Below, in pieces: positions 9,562 through 18,528 of a stretch of 64,000 nt of DNA. Origin of the DNA: an uncultured Muribaculum sp. (lineage in GTDB: Bacteria > Bacteroidota > Bacteroidia > Bacteroidales > Muribaculaceae); contig CAJUTE010000004.1 in assembly GCA_910589555.1 (NCBI GenBank), positions 62,001-126,000 on the forward strand, given 5' to 3'. The translations under genes were made by a program, and so were the position numbers. Under the pieces are notes generated by a model. That model saw only the letters and a list, made by a program, of their open reading frames with translations. It was not told the DNA's origin and ran no database searches. The first letter of the stretch is position 1; each line of letters opens with the position of its first letter.

Positions 9562-10763
9562 ATAAGGCTCTTATCATTCTATCCGCACTGCTGTTTTTAT
9601 CAAGCTGCAATTCCGATATCCCGACTGTCTGCCTCGGGATTGACGAAGTATATTTCATACCACGCATGACCAAGCTAAAACTCGAGCCGGCACTGACCGG
9701 AAAAGCTTATGAATGGAAAGTCAACGGCAATAAAGTGTCGGACAGTTCCTCCTATATATTCTTAGCCAAGGATGAAGGAGCTTATGACATCTCATTCGAA
9801 ATAATAGACGAATCAACGCCCTATTTTTTCAATTTCACTATAAATGTGATGCATGAGGAGGTAGAATACAGCCCCTACATATCTAAGGTGTATGAATATT
9901 GCCCTGCTCTGGGACAATTCATAAACGATATGCCTAAATATGAGGAGGGTGACACCTATGCCGACATTATACAAAAGGTTGAGGAATCAATTTCCGGAAC
10001 AAATGATGTAATGATTTCATTAGGGGCATTTGGCGGATATGTGACATTCGGCTTTGATCACACAGTGATAAATGTTGCAGGAGAATATGATTTCAGAATA
10101 TGGGGTAACGCATTTTACGAATTGCTTAATCCCGATGAAAAAGGCGGCTCATGCGAACCGGGGATTGTATCGGTAAGCTATGATGTGAATTGCAACGGAT
10201 TGCCTGACGACCCTTGGTATGAGCTGGCTGGCAGTGACTATTTTAAACCGTCGACCATCCATGATTATACCATCACATACCATGCTCCTGATCCTGACCG
10301 AAATATCATAGGGAACGGTTTTTTGTCTGATATTGAATACATCAGATGGCATGATTCATCAGGAGACACAGGATATGTCCACAAAAACTCATTTCATCAA
10401 CAAGACTATTATCCTAAATGGGTGAATGATAGCCAACTGGAATTTTCAGGCACACGACTCGCGAAAAATGCCATCGATCAAAGTGGAAACGGGACATATT
10501 TCGTCCTATATTCTTCACCGTGGGGATATGTGGACAATCATCCCAATGAATTTGCCGACTTGAACTCTTTTGACATCGATTGGGCTGTTGACAAAAACGG
10601 AATGCCGGTTAAGCTGCCGGGGGTTGATTTTGTAAGGGTCATGACCGGAATAAATCAATATTGCGGATGGCTTGGAGAGACATCTACCGAACTTTCACAT
10701 GCCGAAGACCTTCACATAACCGTGGCTGATTTTGTTCCTGAAGATCCAATAACTAATAATTAG
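9558..10763 (+). CDS. Surface lipoprotein with NGLPDD/WYELAGSDY domain, corrinoid locus
   Basis: A 401-residue lipoprotein (Cys17 in FLSSC). The ATG at 9558 overlaps the btuG stop as ATGA; an in-frame extension back to 9345 lies wholly inside btuG and is rejected. Residues about 38-105 look like a PKD/Ig-like beta-sandwich. Residues about 115-395 form a domain shared with the large protein at 12239: CPALGQFIND, ISLGAFGGYVTFGFD, WGNAFYE, EPGIVSVSYD, then CNGLPDDPWYELAGSDY, whose D/N spacing suggests a calcium loop, and later WGYVDNHPNEF and CGWLGETSTEL. Such proteins are usually annotated only as cell-surface proteins. Position in the B12 locus suggests a surface accessory to BtuBG, possibly comparable to BtuH-type binders, but I could not establish that relation. 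Confidence 0.75.
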   Translation: MNKALIILSALLFLSSCNSDIPTVCLGIDEVYFIPRMTKLKLEPALTGKAYEWKVNGNKVSDSSSYIFLAKDEGAYDISFEIIDESTPYFFNFTINVMHEEVEYSPYISKVYEYCPALGQFINDMPKYEEGDTYADIIQKVEESISGTNDVMISLGAFGGYVTFGFDHTVINVAGEYDFRIWGNAFYELLNPDEKGGSCEPGIVSVSYDVNCNGLPDDPWYELAGSDYFKPSTIHDYTITYHAPDPDRNIIGNGFLSDIEYIRWHDSSGDTGYVHKNSFHQQDYYPKWVNDSQLEFSGTRLAKNAIDQSGNGTYFVLYSSPWGYVDNHPNEFADLNSFDIDWAVDKNGMPVKLPGVDFVRVMTGINQYCGWLGETSTELSHAEDLHITVADFVPEDPITNN

Positions 10764-10777
10764 AATTACACAATTAT

Positions 10778-12232
10778 ATGAATCAAAAACTTCTTGTATC
10801 AATATGTTTATGCTGTACATCAATGCTTGCAGCATCTGAAAATATTGACTATACCGATGGTGTTTTCTTTGTAAATGAAGATTGGTATGGACATCAAAAT
10901 TCCACCATTAACTTTCTTAATCCTAACGCATCAAGCGGAGAAGAGTGGCATTATAGAGTTTTTCAAAAAGAGAATCCGGGCAAAGAGCTCGGCTGCACCA
11001 ATCAATATGGAGCTATCCACGATGGCAGATTCTTTCTAATCGCCAAACAGGCAAAAGATCCGGGTGCAAAAATAACCGGTGGACGCATTACTGTGGCTGA
11101 TGCAATAACAATGAAAATGTTATTCCAATCAGAATTAATAGATCCGTCGGGGAATCAATGTGACGGACGCGGATTTGCCGGATTAGACAGTCATAAAGGA
11201 TATATCTCCACAAGTCACGGTGTGTGGGTTTTCGACCTTGACAAATACTCTGTGACAAAAATGGTGGAGGGCACTGAGAATCCTTACGGATATTCTTCCG
11301 GCGGCAACACAAACTCTGCCGGAGCATTGTATCATGGACAATGCGGATCAATGCTGATAACCGGAGGAAAACTATTCGTGGCTCATCAGGAATATGGACT
11401 GCTTGTGGTAAATACCGAAACTGACATAGTGGAGCATACCATATCAATGGATATAGTCGAAAAAGATGCCGGAATAGGATCAATTGTACTCTCTAAGGAC
11501 GGAAATATATGGGCGAGCATAGCTAAAAGCAAAGATGGTCTTGGAGCCACACTACCCTATCTTATAAAAATCAATCCATCCTCGCTACAGTACGAAATCA
11601 TCGAAATCCCTGAAACAATTTTTGCGCCTGCAAATTCCTGGTATGCGTGGACTCCTGATGCGTTTTGTTCATCAAACCAACGAAACCTCCTATACTGGAA
11701 CGGAGGCGCCAACAGTTGGTTCTCTACCGACAAAATATTCCGTTACGACATTGACAACAATAAATTTTCTGAAATAATCGATTTATCACAGGAAACCGCA
11801 CAAAGCGTAAAATGGAAATTGTATGGATGTTCAATGAGAGTTCATCCTGATACCGATGAACTGTATATGTCGCTATTCCATGAGTTCGGAACTCCGGTCT
11901 ACATCACCCGAACCTATGACTGCAATGGGATCAAACTTCGGGAATACCCTATGATTGAGAATTATTGGTTTCCTTCAATACCTGTGTTCCCTGATTCTAA
12001 AAAACAATCAGGCATCGAAGCAAACACCCTATCCGGAATTAAGCCAACTATTAATATAAGCAACCGTCGATTAACCGTCCTCAATGGTTGCGGAAAAGAG
12101 CTGCACATATATAATTTGCAAGGACGACGCTGCTTCTCGGTTAAAATCGATTCCGACGACTTCTCAACTGAATTACTTATCCCCTCCGGATTTTATATTG
12201 ATAATTTTTCCCATAAACTAATCATTAATTAA
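10778..12232 (+). CDS. Secreted DUF5074-like propeller with possible T9SS sorting tail
   Basis: A 484-residue exported protein with signal peptide MNQKLLVSICLCCTSMLAAS and no lipobox cysteine in place. The body resembles the BtuG/YncE propeller: GVFFVNEDWYGHQNSTINF at the N-terminus, repeated blade segments, and NTETDIVEHTI and MRVHPDTDELYMSLF later. The last about 45 residues (LHIYNLQGRRCF... IPSGFYIDNFSHKLIIN) have the pattern of a type IX secretion C-terminal sorting domain. It is therefore a candidate soluble or LPS-anchored relative of BtuG. It lies 14 nt after the lipoprotein gene and 6 nt before the next, so co-transcription under the riboswitch is likely. Ligand binding is inferred from context only. 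Confidence 0.7.
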   Translation: MNQKLLVSICLCCTSMLAASENIDYTDGVFFVNEDWYGHQNSTINFLNPNASSGEEWHYRVFQKENPGKELGCTNQYGAIHDGRFFLIAKQAKDPGAKITGGRITVADAITMKMLFQSELIDPSGNQCDGRGFAGLDSHKGYISTSHGVWVFDLDKYSVTKMVEGTENPYGYSSGGNTNSAGALYHGQCGSMLITGGKLFVAHQEYGLLVVNTETDIVEHTISMDIVEKDAGIGSIVLSKDGNIWASIAKSKDGLGATLPYLIKINPSSLQYEIIEIPETIFAPANSWYAWTPDAFCSSNQRNLLYWNGGANSWFSTDKIFRYDIDNNKFSEIIDLSQETAQSVKWKLYGCSMRVHPDTDELYMSLFHEFGTPVYITRTYDCNGIKLREYPMIENYWFPSIPVFPDSKKQSGIEANTLSGIKPTINISNRRLTVLNGCGKELHIYNLQGRRCFSVKIDSDDFSTELLIPSGFYIDNFSHKLIIN

Positions 12233-12238
12233 ATTTTT

Positions 12239-15200
12239 ATGTTTAAACAAATCATTAAATTGTGCCTCATTTTATCGGCACTGCTGTGCCATCAAACCTT
12301 ACAGGCACAGAACGAACAGGCGGGATGTCCCCCAATAGCGGCATCGTTGAATTACAACGCTATTGCCCGTCCCGACACCTATACTAAAGATCATGTGTGG
12401 AGTGAGTTATTTACATTTCCTAAAGGGTGGAGCGCGTATGACAATGACGACTTCAGCAAGAGAGAGAATCCTATGGTTTTTACCTATGACAACTCAAACC
12501 CTGAATTACTTGTGGTAGAAAACTGCGGCTATGACAGCGATGAAAACCTCAAATACCGCAAAAATCAACTACGCTATCACCTCACACCCTACAAAACCGG
12601 AAATGCGGAATTAAAAGTACATTGTACATATAATGGCGTGACCACGACCAAGGTGCTCAATTTCGAAGTCTTGGAAATTCCCGACAATCCATACACTCCT
12701 TTAGAAAAGCCTAACAACTTAAACCGTCTCTCCGGATTAAGAGGCTCAACACAATCCAAAGTTACCGTGTATTTGTCATCATTCTTTAATATGCCGGCAG
12801 GATGGAACATTCCCTCCATTTGGGAAGAAAACGGAATCACCTGGGGTATTGACATTTCAAATCCTGAACTTATTTCAAACGCGGAATCAACCGTCAATGG
12901 AAACTATGCACAATCTGTTCTCACTATCGAGCCTATAACTGCCGATTGCGAACTGACAGCATGGATTGAACGAAATGGAGTAAGAAAAGAATCAAAATAT
13001 GTCGCTTCGCTTTATGGAGTGAAATGCGTGGATGATGAATACAAAGCCGATAAGAAAATGGAACCTTTTGTCATCCCGGTTCTATCTAATGACTCCAAAC
13101 TATCCGTTCCATTTGAAATAAAATTCATGGAGCAACCGGAGAACGGTGAAATTGAGATTGCAGAAACCACCGATAAATTCGGACGTGCCACGACCGGAAT
13201 AAAGTACACCCCTAAATCAATTGATGTGGAAAACTGGTCAAAAGACACATTCAAATATCGCTTGACTATTGACGAAGGGAAAGGTGAGAAGAATGAATAT
13301 TCTGAAGCATCGGTAACAGTGGTTCTTCGCAACAACCCATGCATCTCTAAAATCATAGAATTCGTGCCTGCTCCGGGACAATTCATCAACTCAACATCAT
13401 TCCTCGGTGATGCAGCCAATCATCTTATAGGAACAGGAGGAAGTGCCGGATCAAACTCCATACCCACAACAACAGGACTTATCTCGCTTGGAAGTTTCGG
13501 CGGATATGTAATCGTAGGTTTTGACAACCCTATTCCTAATGATCCAAGAAATCCTTATGGCGTGGATTTCACTATTGGTGGAAATGCATTCAAGGCTAAC
13601 GCTAAAGGATACTGGAGCGAACCCGGTGCTGTAATGGTGATGAAAGACGAAAACGGGAATGGTTTACCTGATGACACCTGGTATGAGCTTGCCGGCAGTG
13701 ATTATTGGTTCAGTACTACTCGCCGAAATGTCACTTTCACCTACGAGGATCCGGGCTATACAGTGCGTCAAACTATTCCATACACCACCAGCTATGGCGA
13801 GGAAGCAGGCTTCACCACAAATCGTTTCCACGGGCAAAGCTATTTCCCCGATGCGGCAAATTATCCTGATGCGAAAATCACCGATGGAAAATTGTCATTA
13901 TCAGGCACGCTGATAAAAGGTGTGTATGACCGCAGAACACCAAGCTACATCGAATCCTACCGCGCATTCCCATTTGGCTATGCCGATAACCACGCCACCA
14001 CCGGCGACCTCACTGCAGCCCGCAACCCATATTACGCTGAGAACGGAAATGAGCCTACTGACGGTTTTGACATTTCATGGGCTGTGGATAAAGATGGCAA
14101 TTATGTGACACTGGACCAGATTGACTTTGTAAAAATATATTGCTGTGTGTCTGAAATATGCGGATGGCTCGGTGAATCATCAACTGAAATAGGCGCTTTT
14201 GCCATGACCGAGCCCGACCCTGACCAAAAGAACCCAGGTGACTACTACTTAAACTATGCAGGAATAACCCAACTACAGGTAATCGAGGGCAACACATGCC
14301 AATTTGAAGGATTGGCATTCCACAATGGACGTCCCATTAAAGACGCCGTAGCCACATGGAGCGTGAAAGATCCTGAAATCGGCACAATCGACAGCAACGG
14401 ATTATTCACGGCAAAAAAAACAGGCACTACGCAAATATCATTCAAAGCCACTGATTTAGCGCCTGCCGATAGTTTTGAAGTCGAAGTGGTTACTCTTTCT
14501 GATATCGTGATTGATCGTGAAGGGAACACCTCTACATCAAGTAACTCGGAAATGGAATGCTTAGTGGGTGAAAAACACTATCTGAACACTGAAAGTGTAA
14601 CAACCAATACCGAGAGCCTAAACAATACCTACAACAACCGGTATATTTACGACTCATATACGTGGACTGCTGAAAATCCTGAAATTATAGACGTAAGAAA
14701 CAACGGCTTTTTCATCGCAAAGAAAACAGGAGAGACTACTTTGACCGTCAAATCCAACTCAAATCCTGAATTGACAACTTCCATCAAAGTCAAAGTAAAA
14801 GATATCCCATCTCCGGAGCAAAGCAACAATTACCTTGTGATTGAAGACCGATGGCTGGAACAAGAAGAACTTGCGGCAAAATACTTCGCTTGTTCCGACA
14901 TATTTGATGCCTCCGGAAAAGTTGTGAACGTAAAACTTACAAAAGTTGAACCTGAAGAATATGCCGACAAGTTCTACATCAAGCACAACCGCTTATATAA
15001 CAATTTAATCAAGGGTGACTATCGGGAATATCGTCTGTCATTCGAAGGGGAACTTAACGGCATCATTGTACCGATAGAAGTACCGTTGCTACACACTTCA
15101 AGCTCCGGCACTATTTTCCCTCAGACCGTAACCATTCCTGATGCAATCGTAATTGATCCTGCGACCAAAGCCGGAAAACTTGATTTAAGTTCAGTATTTA

Positions 15201-15640
15201 CAGTGACCGGATCGCCGGAAATATACAAATCTGAATACCGACTCCCGTCTGATGCCATCGAAGGATTCAATCTGGAAATTGAAGATGGAATTCTTTTGAT
15301 CAGCACCGATAAAGAAACTATCGAAGAGGGAACAACTGTGTCAGTAGAAGGAAGAATAAGCCGTGCTGTACAGAAGAGGACTATTGTTCGCACATCAACA
15401 GCATCACAAACTTCTACAAATGATACTGATGCGATTGTGCCGGTAAATGCCAAATGGGAAACTGCCGTAATTCCTGTAATTATGGGCACTGCTTCTTCAA
15501 TCGACAGTATAATTTTTAACGAAAATGACGGTCAAATAGAAATATACGACATAAATGGGATTCGTTATCGTGAATTGCCGTCAGCACCCGGCATATACAT
15601 TATTCGCAACGGATCAAAATCTTACAAAATTTTGAAATAA
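12239..15640 (+). CDS. Large secreted multidomain protein with BIG2-like repeats and sorting tail
   Basis: A 1133-residue protein with a signal peptide ending about residue 24 (LQAQ). In order: two beta-rich segments (about 45-260), a cadherin/Ig-like segment around CVDDEYKADKKMEPFVIPVL (about 260-370), the same domain as the lipoprotein at 9558 (about 375-660: PAPGQFINS, ISLGSFGGYVIVGFD, NGNGLPDDTWYELAGSDYW, CGWLGESSTEIGAF), two BIG2-type bacterial Ig repeats (about 670-760 and 760-870, each with an NG.F.AKKTG.T core), a less defined region, and a final about 45 residues like a type IX sorting domain (IEIYDINGIRYRE... GIYIIRNGSKSYKIL). It is the last gene before the terminator at 15663. A long surface stalk carrying a ligand-binding head is a reasonable picture, but function is unknown. 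Confidence 0.75.
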   Translation: MFKQIIKLCLILSALLCHQTLQAQNEQAGCPPIAASLNYNAIARPDTYTKDHVWSELFTFPKGWSAYDNDDFSKRENPMVFTYDNSNPELLVVENCGYDSDENLKYRKNQLRYHLTPYKTGNAELKVHCTYNGVTTTKVLNFEVLEIPDNPYTPLEKPNNLNRLSGLRGSTQSKVTVYLSSFFNMPAGWNIPSIWEENGITWGIDISNPELISNAESTVNGNYAQSVLTIEPITADCELTAWIERNGVRKESKYVASLYGVKCVDDEYKADKKMEPFVIPVLSNDSKLSVPFEIKFMEQPENGEIEIAETTDKFGRATTGIKYTPKSIDVENWSKDTFKYRLTIDEGKGEKNEYSEASVTVVLRNNPCISKIIEFVPAPGQFINSTSFLGDAANHLIGTGGSAGSNSIPTTTGLISLGSFGGYVIVGFDNPIPNDPRNPYGVDFTIGGNAFKANAKGYWSEPGAVMVMKDENGNGLPDDTWYELAGSDYWFSTTRRNVTFTYEDPGYTVRQTIPYTTSYGEEAGFTTNRFHGQSYFPDAANYPDAKITDGKLSLSGTLIKGVYDRRTPSYIESYRAFPFGYADNHATTGDLTAARNPYYAENGNEPTDGFDISWAVDKDGNYVTLDQIDFVKIYCCVSEICGWLGESSTEIGAFAMTEPDPDQKNPGDYYLNYAGITQLQVIEGNTCQFEGLAFHNGRPIKDAVATWSVKDPEIGTIDSNGLFTAKKTGTTQISFKATDLAPADSFEVEVVTLSDIVIDREGNTSTSSNSEMECLVGEKHYLNTESVTTNTESLNNTYNNRYIYDSYTWTAENPEIIDVRNNGFFIAKKTGETTLTVKSNSNPELTTSIKVKVKDIPSPEQSNNYLVIEDRWLEQEELAAKYFACSDIFDASGKVVNVKLTKVEPEEYADKFYIKHNRLYNNLIKGDYREYRLSFEGELNGIIVPIEVPLLHTSSSGTIFPQTVTIPDAIVIDPATKAGKLDLSSVFTVTGSPEIYKSEYRLPSDAIEGFNLEIEDGILLISTDKETIEEGTTVSVEGRISRAVQKRTIVRTSTASQTSTNDTDAIVPVNAKWETAVIPVIMGTASSIDSIIFNENDGQIEIYDINGIRYRELPSAPGIYIIRNGSKSYKILK

Positions 15641-15662
15641 TCAACGCATTCATTTCAACAAT

Positions 15663-15700
15663 AGAGAGACTATGTCAAAATGGGCATAGTCTCTCTTTTT
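15663..15700 (+). terminator. Intrinsic terminator of the corrinoid operon
   Basis: A perfect 12-bp stem (15663-15674 with 15685-15696), 10-nt loop, followed by T residues to 15700. It lies 22 nt after the last gene of the riboswitch operon and also sits just beyond the stop of the convergent HAD gene. Confidence 0.88.
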
Positions 15701-15702
15701 GT

Positions 15703-16353
15703 CTATTCCAAGAAGTTCAGCAGCTCGGGAAATGCATCGATAACCTTGTCGGCGCCGGCAGCCTCAAGTTGCTCTCGACAGGAATTGCCATAAGTGACGC
15801 CTACAGTCCTACATCCGGCTCCACGTCCCATCGCGATGTCGACAGGCATATCGCCTACCACAACTGCCGCTTCAGGCTTCTTCTTCAATATCTCCAAAGT
15901 TTTCAACACAGGCTCAGGATCAGGCTTTGCGTGAGTCACATCATCAGCTCCCAAAATCAATTTAAAGAAGTGGGATATCTTATTGTCATCACAAAATTCA
16001 AGCAATGACCAGCGGGAACGCGATGACGCGACCGACATCTCATACCCTCTCCTGTGAAACTCCTCAAGAGTGTCCATCACCCCGGGATAAAGCTTGGGTA
16101 TCAGTTTTGACTTATTGGCTATGAAAATCTTACGGTAAGTGTTGACACAACGGTCTATCTCATCCTCTCCAAATTCAGGATAAAGTTGCATGAACCCCTC
16201 CTTAAGCGGCAATCCTATCGTGGCTTGGCACTCTGCATCGGTGCGCGGAGCGGCGCCTACCTCCTTTATAGCCCCTTGATACGTGGCAAGAATAGTGGCT
16301 GTTGTATCGGCAAGCGTGCCGTCAAAATCAAATATAATCAGTTCTGGTTGCAT
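15703..16353 (-). CDS. HAD-superfamily phosphatase (phosphoglycolate phosphatase-like)
   Basis: Cytoplasmic HAD hydrolase of 216 residues. Motif I is IIFDFDGTLADT with the nucleophile and acid/base aspartates, motif II is VASSRS, the motif III lysine is in AKPDPEPVL, and motif IV is VVGDMPVDIAMGRGAG. The cap inserted after motif I is helical, as in the phosphoglycolate phosphatase/beta-phosphoglucomutase group. ATG codons at 16353 and 16359 are both possible. It is a single gene convergent with the corrinoid operon; substrate unknown. Confidence 0.85.
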   Translation of the reverse strand: MQPELIIFDFDGTLADTTATILATYQGAIKEVGAAPRTDAECQATIGLPLKEGFMQLYPEFGEDEIDRCVNTYRKIFIANKSKLIPKLYPGVMDTLEEFHRRGYEMSVASSRSRWSLLEFCDDNKISHFFKLILGADDVTHAKPDPEPVLKTLEILKKKPEAAVVVGDMPVDIAMGRGAGCRTVGVTYGNSCREQLEAAGADKVIDAFPELLNFLE

Positions 16354-16407
16354 AATCATTTTTCAGTCTTTAGTATTAAAAACAAGTAAAAACGGCTATT
16401 GACTGTG

Positions 16408-16415
16408 CAAAGTTA
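16408..16415 (-). promoter_or_regulatory. -7 box upstream of the HAD gene
   Basis: On the minus strand this reads TAACTTTG, a perfect TAnnTTTG, about 55 nt before the gene start. No good -33 element was seen at the right distance. Confidence 0.45.
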
Positions 16416-16424
16416 CAAATAAAA

Positions 16425-16462
16425 GCGGAACCGGGACTGCAATATCCCATGCAGCCCCGGTT
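16425..16462 (-). terminator. Hairpin downstream of the ECF sigma operon
   Basis: A 13-bp stem with one A/C mismatch (16429-16441 with 16450-16462), GC-rich, followed on the minus strand by CCGCTTTTATTTG. It lies 38 nt beyond the stop at 16500 and probably ends that operon. The T-tract is imperfect. Confidence 0.5.
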
Positions 16463-16499
16463 TCCCATAATTATTAACTGTTACAAATATCCTGTTCTA

Positions 16500-17549
16500 T
16501 CAAAAGAATAGCATTATGCCGGTAGAGAAACAACCGAACTTCATCCCCGCGCTATCCTTAAGCATATTCATCGGTGCATAGCGGGCATAAACACCGAGAC
16601 ATCCGTAATTCACCGCACCCATAACATCGACAGTCACCGGACGCTGACCGATGTGACGTGTTTTCACTGAGTATTCTCTGTCGCCCTCACGCCAAGAGGT
16701 CTTAATGCTTGCCGAAGTATTGAAATTGACCACCGGACCTAAAGTCACGCCCCAACGATGCTTCTTACCGAAATCAAAGCTATAAAGCAATGGCATCTGA
16801 AGACTGAATATCTTAATGCGGGAACGCCTGTCACGCACGCCATCCTCGTAGGGCGACATAACAATGTCTCCACCATCAACCTTTTCAAAATAAGATCCTC
16901 CGGTAGTGACCATATTACGCCAATCAAGACCCATTCCGAGGCTCAAGTGGTGACGGCCATGCGACATCTTCACGCCTATCACATTAGCCCAGGTCAATTC
17001 CACCGACTTGCCCATCGAAACATCCATTCCCACATTGGACGACACCGGCGTCACCCAACCGATACCGATTCCCGATGATATTACCGACCATTTCGTCTTA
17101 CCGTTTCTCGCGAAAGTCACACCCATATCAAGAAAACGCTCAGTCCCTCGATAAGAACCTATCGTGCGGTTAAGTCCCTTTGATGCTTTATTGCTTAACT
17201 TGAGATTGCGCGTCACTCCGCTTCCGTCAATATAAGCAACATCCACCTTGGACTCATACTCAGTGACGCTCCCTAAAATCAGCAAATCGGTCACGCGGTT
17301 TGACGATGTGACATTCGGAGAATGCTTATGCTTTCTTTTGCTTGACATTTCCGATTTACTCTCATACACGAAACGCTCACCTGTGCCGTCAATATCCCAC
17401 ACTACTATTTTGTAATCTCCGTTGCCGGATGTTATTTCAATCCTTTTAGCCGTCGATGCAGCAAGAAGCGTATCCATTTCCGCGATATTCTCACAATAAG
17501 CAACGCTTGCTATCATTATTGACAGCATCAGCAATAATATCTTCTTCAT
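16500..17549 (-). CDS. Exported hypothetical protein, probable outer-membrane beta-barrel
   Basis: A 349-residue protein with a clear signal peptide (MKKILLLMLSIMIASVAYC, cleavage near residue 20). The C-terminal two thirds alternates polar and apolar residues with many aromatic and glycine residues and ends in GCFSTGIMLFF, a terminal aromatic typical of outer-membrane barrels. The mid-region carries a basic stretch KRKHKHS. I do not recognise a named family. It is last in an operon with an ECF sigma factor, so it is likely an envelope component made in response to that sigma. Confidence 0.65.
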   Translation of the reverse strand: MKKILLLMLSIMIASVAYCENIAEMDTLLAASTAKRIEITSGNGDYKIVVWDIDGTGERFVYESKSEMSSKRKHKHSPNVTSSNRVTDLLILGSVTEYESKVDVAYIDGSGVTRNLKLSNKASKGLNRTIGSYRGTERFLDMGVTFARNGKTKWSVISSGIGIGWVTPVSSNVGMDVSMGKSVELTWANVIGVKMSHGRHHLSLGMGLDWRNMVTTGGSYFEKVDGGDIVMSPYEDGVRDRRSRIKIFSLQMPLLYSFDFGKKHRWGVTLGPVVNFNTSASIKTSWREGDREYSVKTRHIGQRPVTVDVMGAVNYGCLGVYARYAPMNMLKDSAGMKFGCFSTGIMLFF

Positions 17550-17570
17550 TATCTGATCTATATTGATTTA

Positions 17571-18026
17571 TTACATTGATTTAAACAATCGGTTAGCCTT
17601 ATCGGGAGTGATCGGTCCCTCGATATACAGGAGCATCACATTCCTCAACTGATTTTTTGGACCGTCAAGATAGCATATATAGCGGTTTATCTTCACCTTG
17701 CCCGCGGTTTTAGGCGGCAATGAATAAAACGCATAGTGAAGCCTGCCCTTATCATAAGTCACCTTCTGTCCTATAGCTTTGCTGCCGTCGGCTTTCAGCA
17801 ACGGAACGATTTTTGATGCATATTTCGCTGACGGGCCTTTGAACAATTGCATGAACGAGACTCCGTTACTCTTCAAAAAACTACTGTCGCCGCTCATTAT
17901 CATCAGCTCCACTTCGGAATCGCTTTCATATCCCCCGTTGAAGATTTTATCAACACGCAATCCTGTTGCCGCCGACAGCGAAACCGACAGTGCCGAAATA
18001 ACCATGAATAATAACAACCGTTTCAT
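17571..18026 (-). CDS. Small exported hypothetical protein of the ECF operon
   Basis: A 151-residue protein with a signal peptide (MKRLLLFMVISALSVSLSAA) and a compact mixed alpha/beta body: VDKIFNGGY, GDSSFLKSNGVSFMQLFKG, INRYICYLDGP. Its size and position resemble the small periplasmic or outer-membrane proteins that follow ECF sigma/anti-sigma pairs in Bacteroidales (DUF4252-like modules), but I could not assign the family. It starts 4 nt after the stop of the membrane protein upstream and ends 21 nt before the barrel-like gene. Confidence 0.65.
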   Translation of the reverse strand: MKRLLLFMVISALSVSLSAATGLRVDKIFNGGYESDSEVELMIMSGDSSFLKSNGVSFMQLFKGPSAKYASKIVPLLKADGSKAIGQKVTYDKGRLHYAFYSLPPKTAGKVKINRYICYLDGPKNQLRNVMLLYIEGPITPDKANRLFKSM

Positions 18027-18030
18027 ATAT

Positions 18031-18528
18031 TCAAATATCTAATGGTTTTACTGAATTATATCCCTCAATAGCCGGCTCAATTATGTCAAGCATTTCATCC
18101 ATGCGTTCATTGACATCATCGACACCTTGACGCATTATGTCCAAATTGGCGGCAAAAAGCCTCATCACCTCATCTTCATCAGTCACCGCCTTACCGTTGA
18201 CATACGCCACCATCATCTCTTCGGCTACAGGCTGTGAGAAATATTTCGATATTCCCCATGCCCCTGCCACCAACAAAGCGACAGAAGCAGCGATATTGAC
18301 CGATGCCGGAAATCGCAATGACCCTCTCTTCACGACACTACGCCTTCCGAGACCCATCACAGCCTTTACCTCATCTATAGCCGGATGCACCATACGGGTG
18401 CGGGCTATAGTCCGCCGCAACTGCTTTTCCTCCTCGTCACTAAGCCGACAATCGAAATATGCCTCTATCGCCACAAGAAGAGCGGCAAGAGATTCACCCG
18501 GCGAGGCTTGAATGTTTGATTTTTTCAT
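18031..18528 (-). CDS. Single-pass membrane protein, putative anti-sigma factor
   Basis: A 165-residue protein whose start overlaps the sigma gene stop (ATGA). Residues 1-70 are soluble and charged, residues about 75-95 (VNIAASVALLVAGAWGISKY) form one transmembrane helix, and the C-terminal 70 residues would be periplasmic (NLDIMRQGVDDVNERMDEML, amphipathic helix). This layout and the coupling with an ECF sigma factor fit an anti-sigma regulator, although no zinc-binding HxxxCxxC motif is present. Confidence 0.65.
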   Translation of the reverse strand: MKKSNIQASPGESLAALLVAIEAYFDCRLSDEEEKQLRRTIARTRMVHPAIDEVKAVMGLGRRSVVKRGSLRFPASVNIAASVALLVAGAWGISKYFSQPVAEEMMVAYVNGKAVTDEDEVMRLFAANLDIMRQGVDDVNERMDEMLDIIEPAIEGYNSVKPLDI

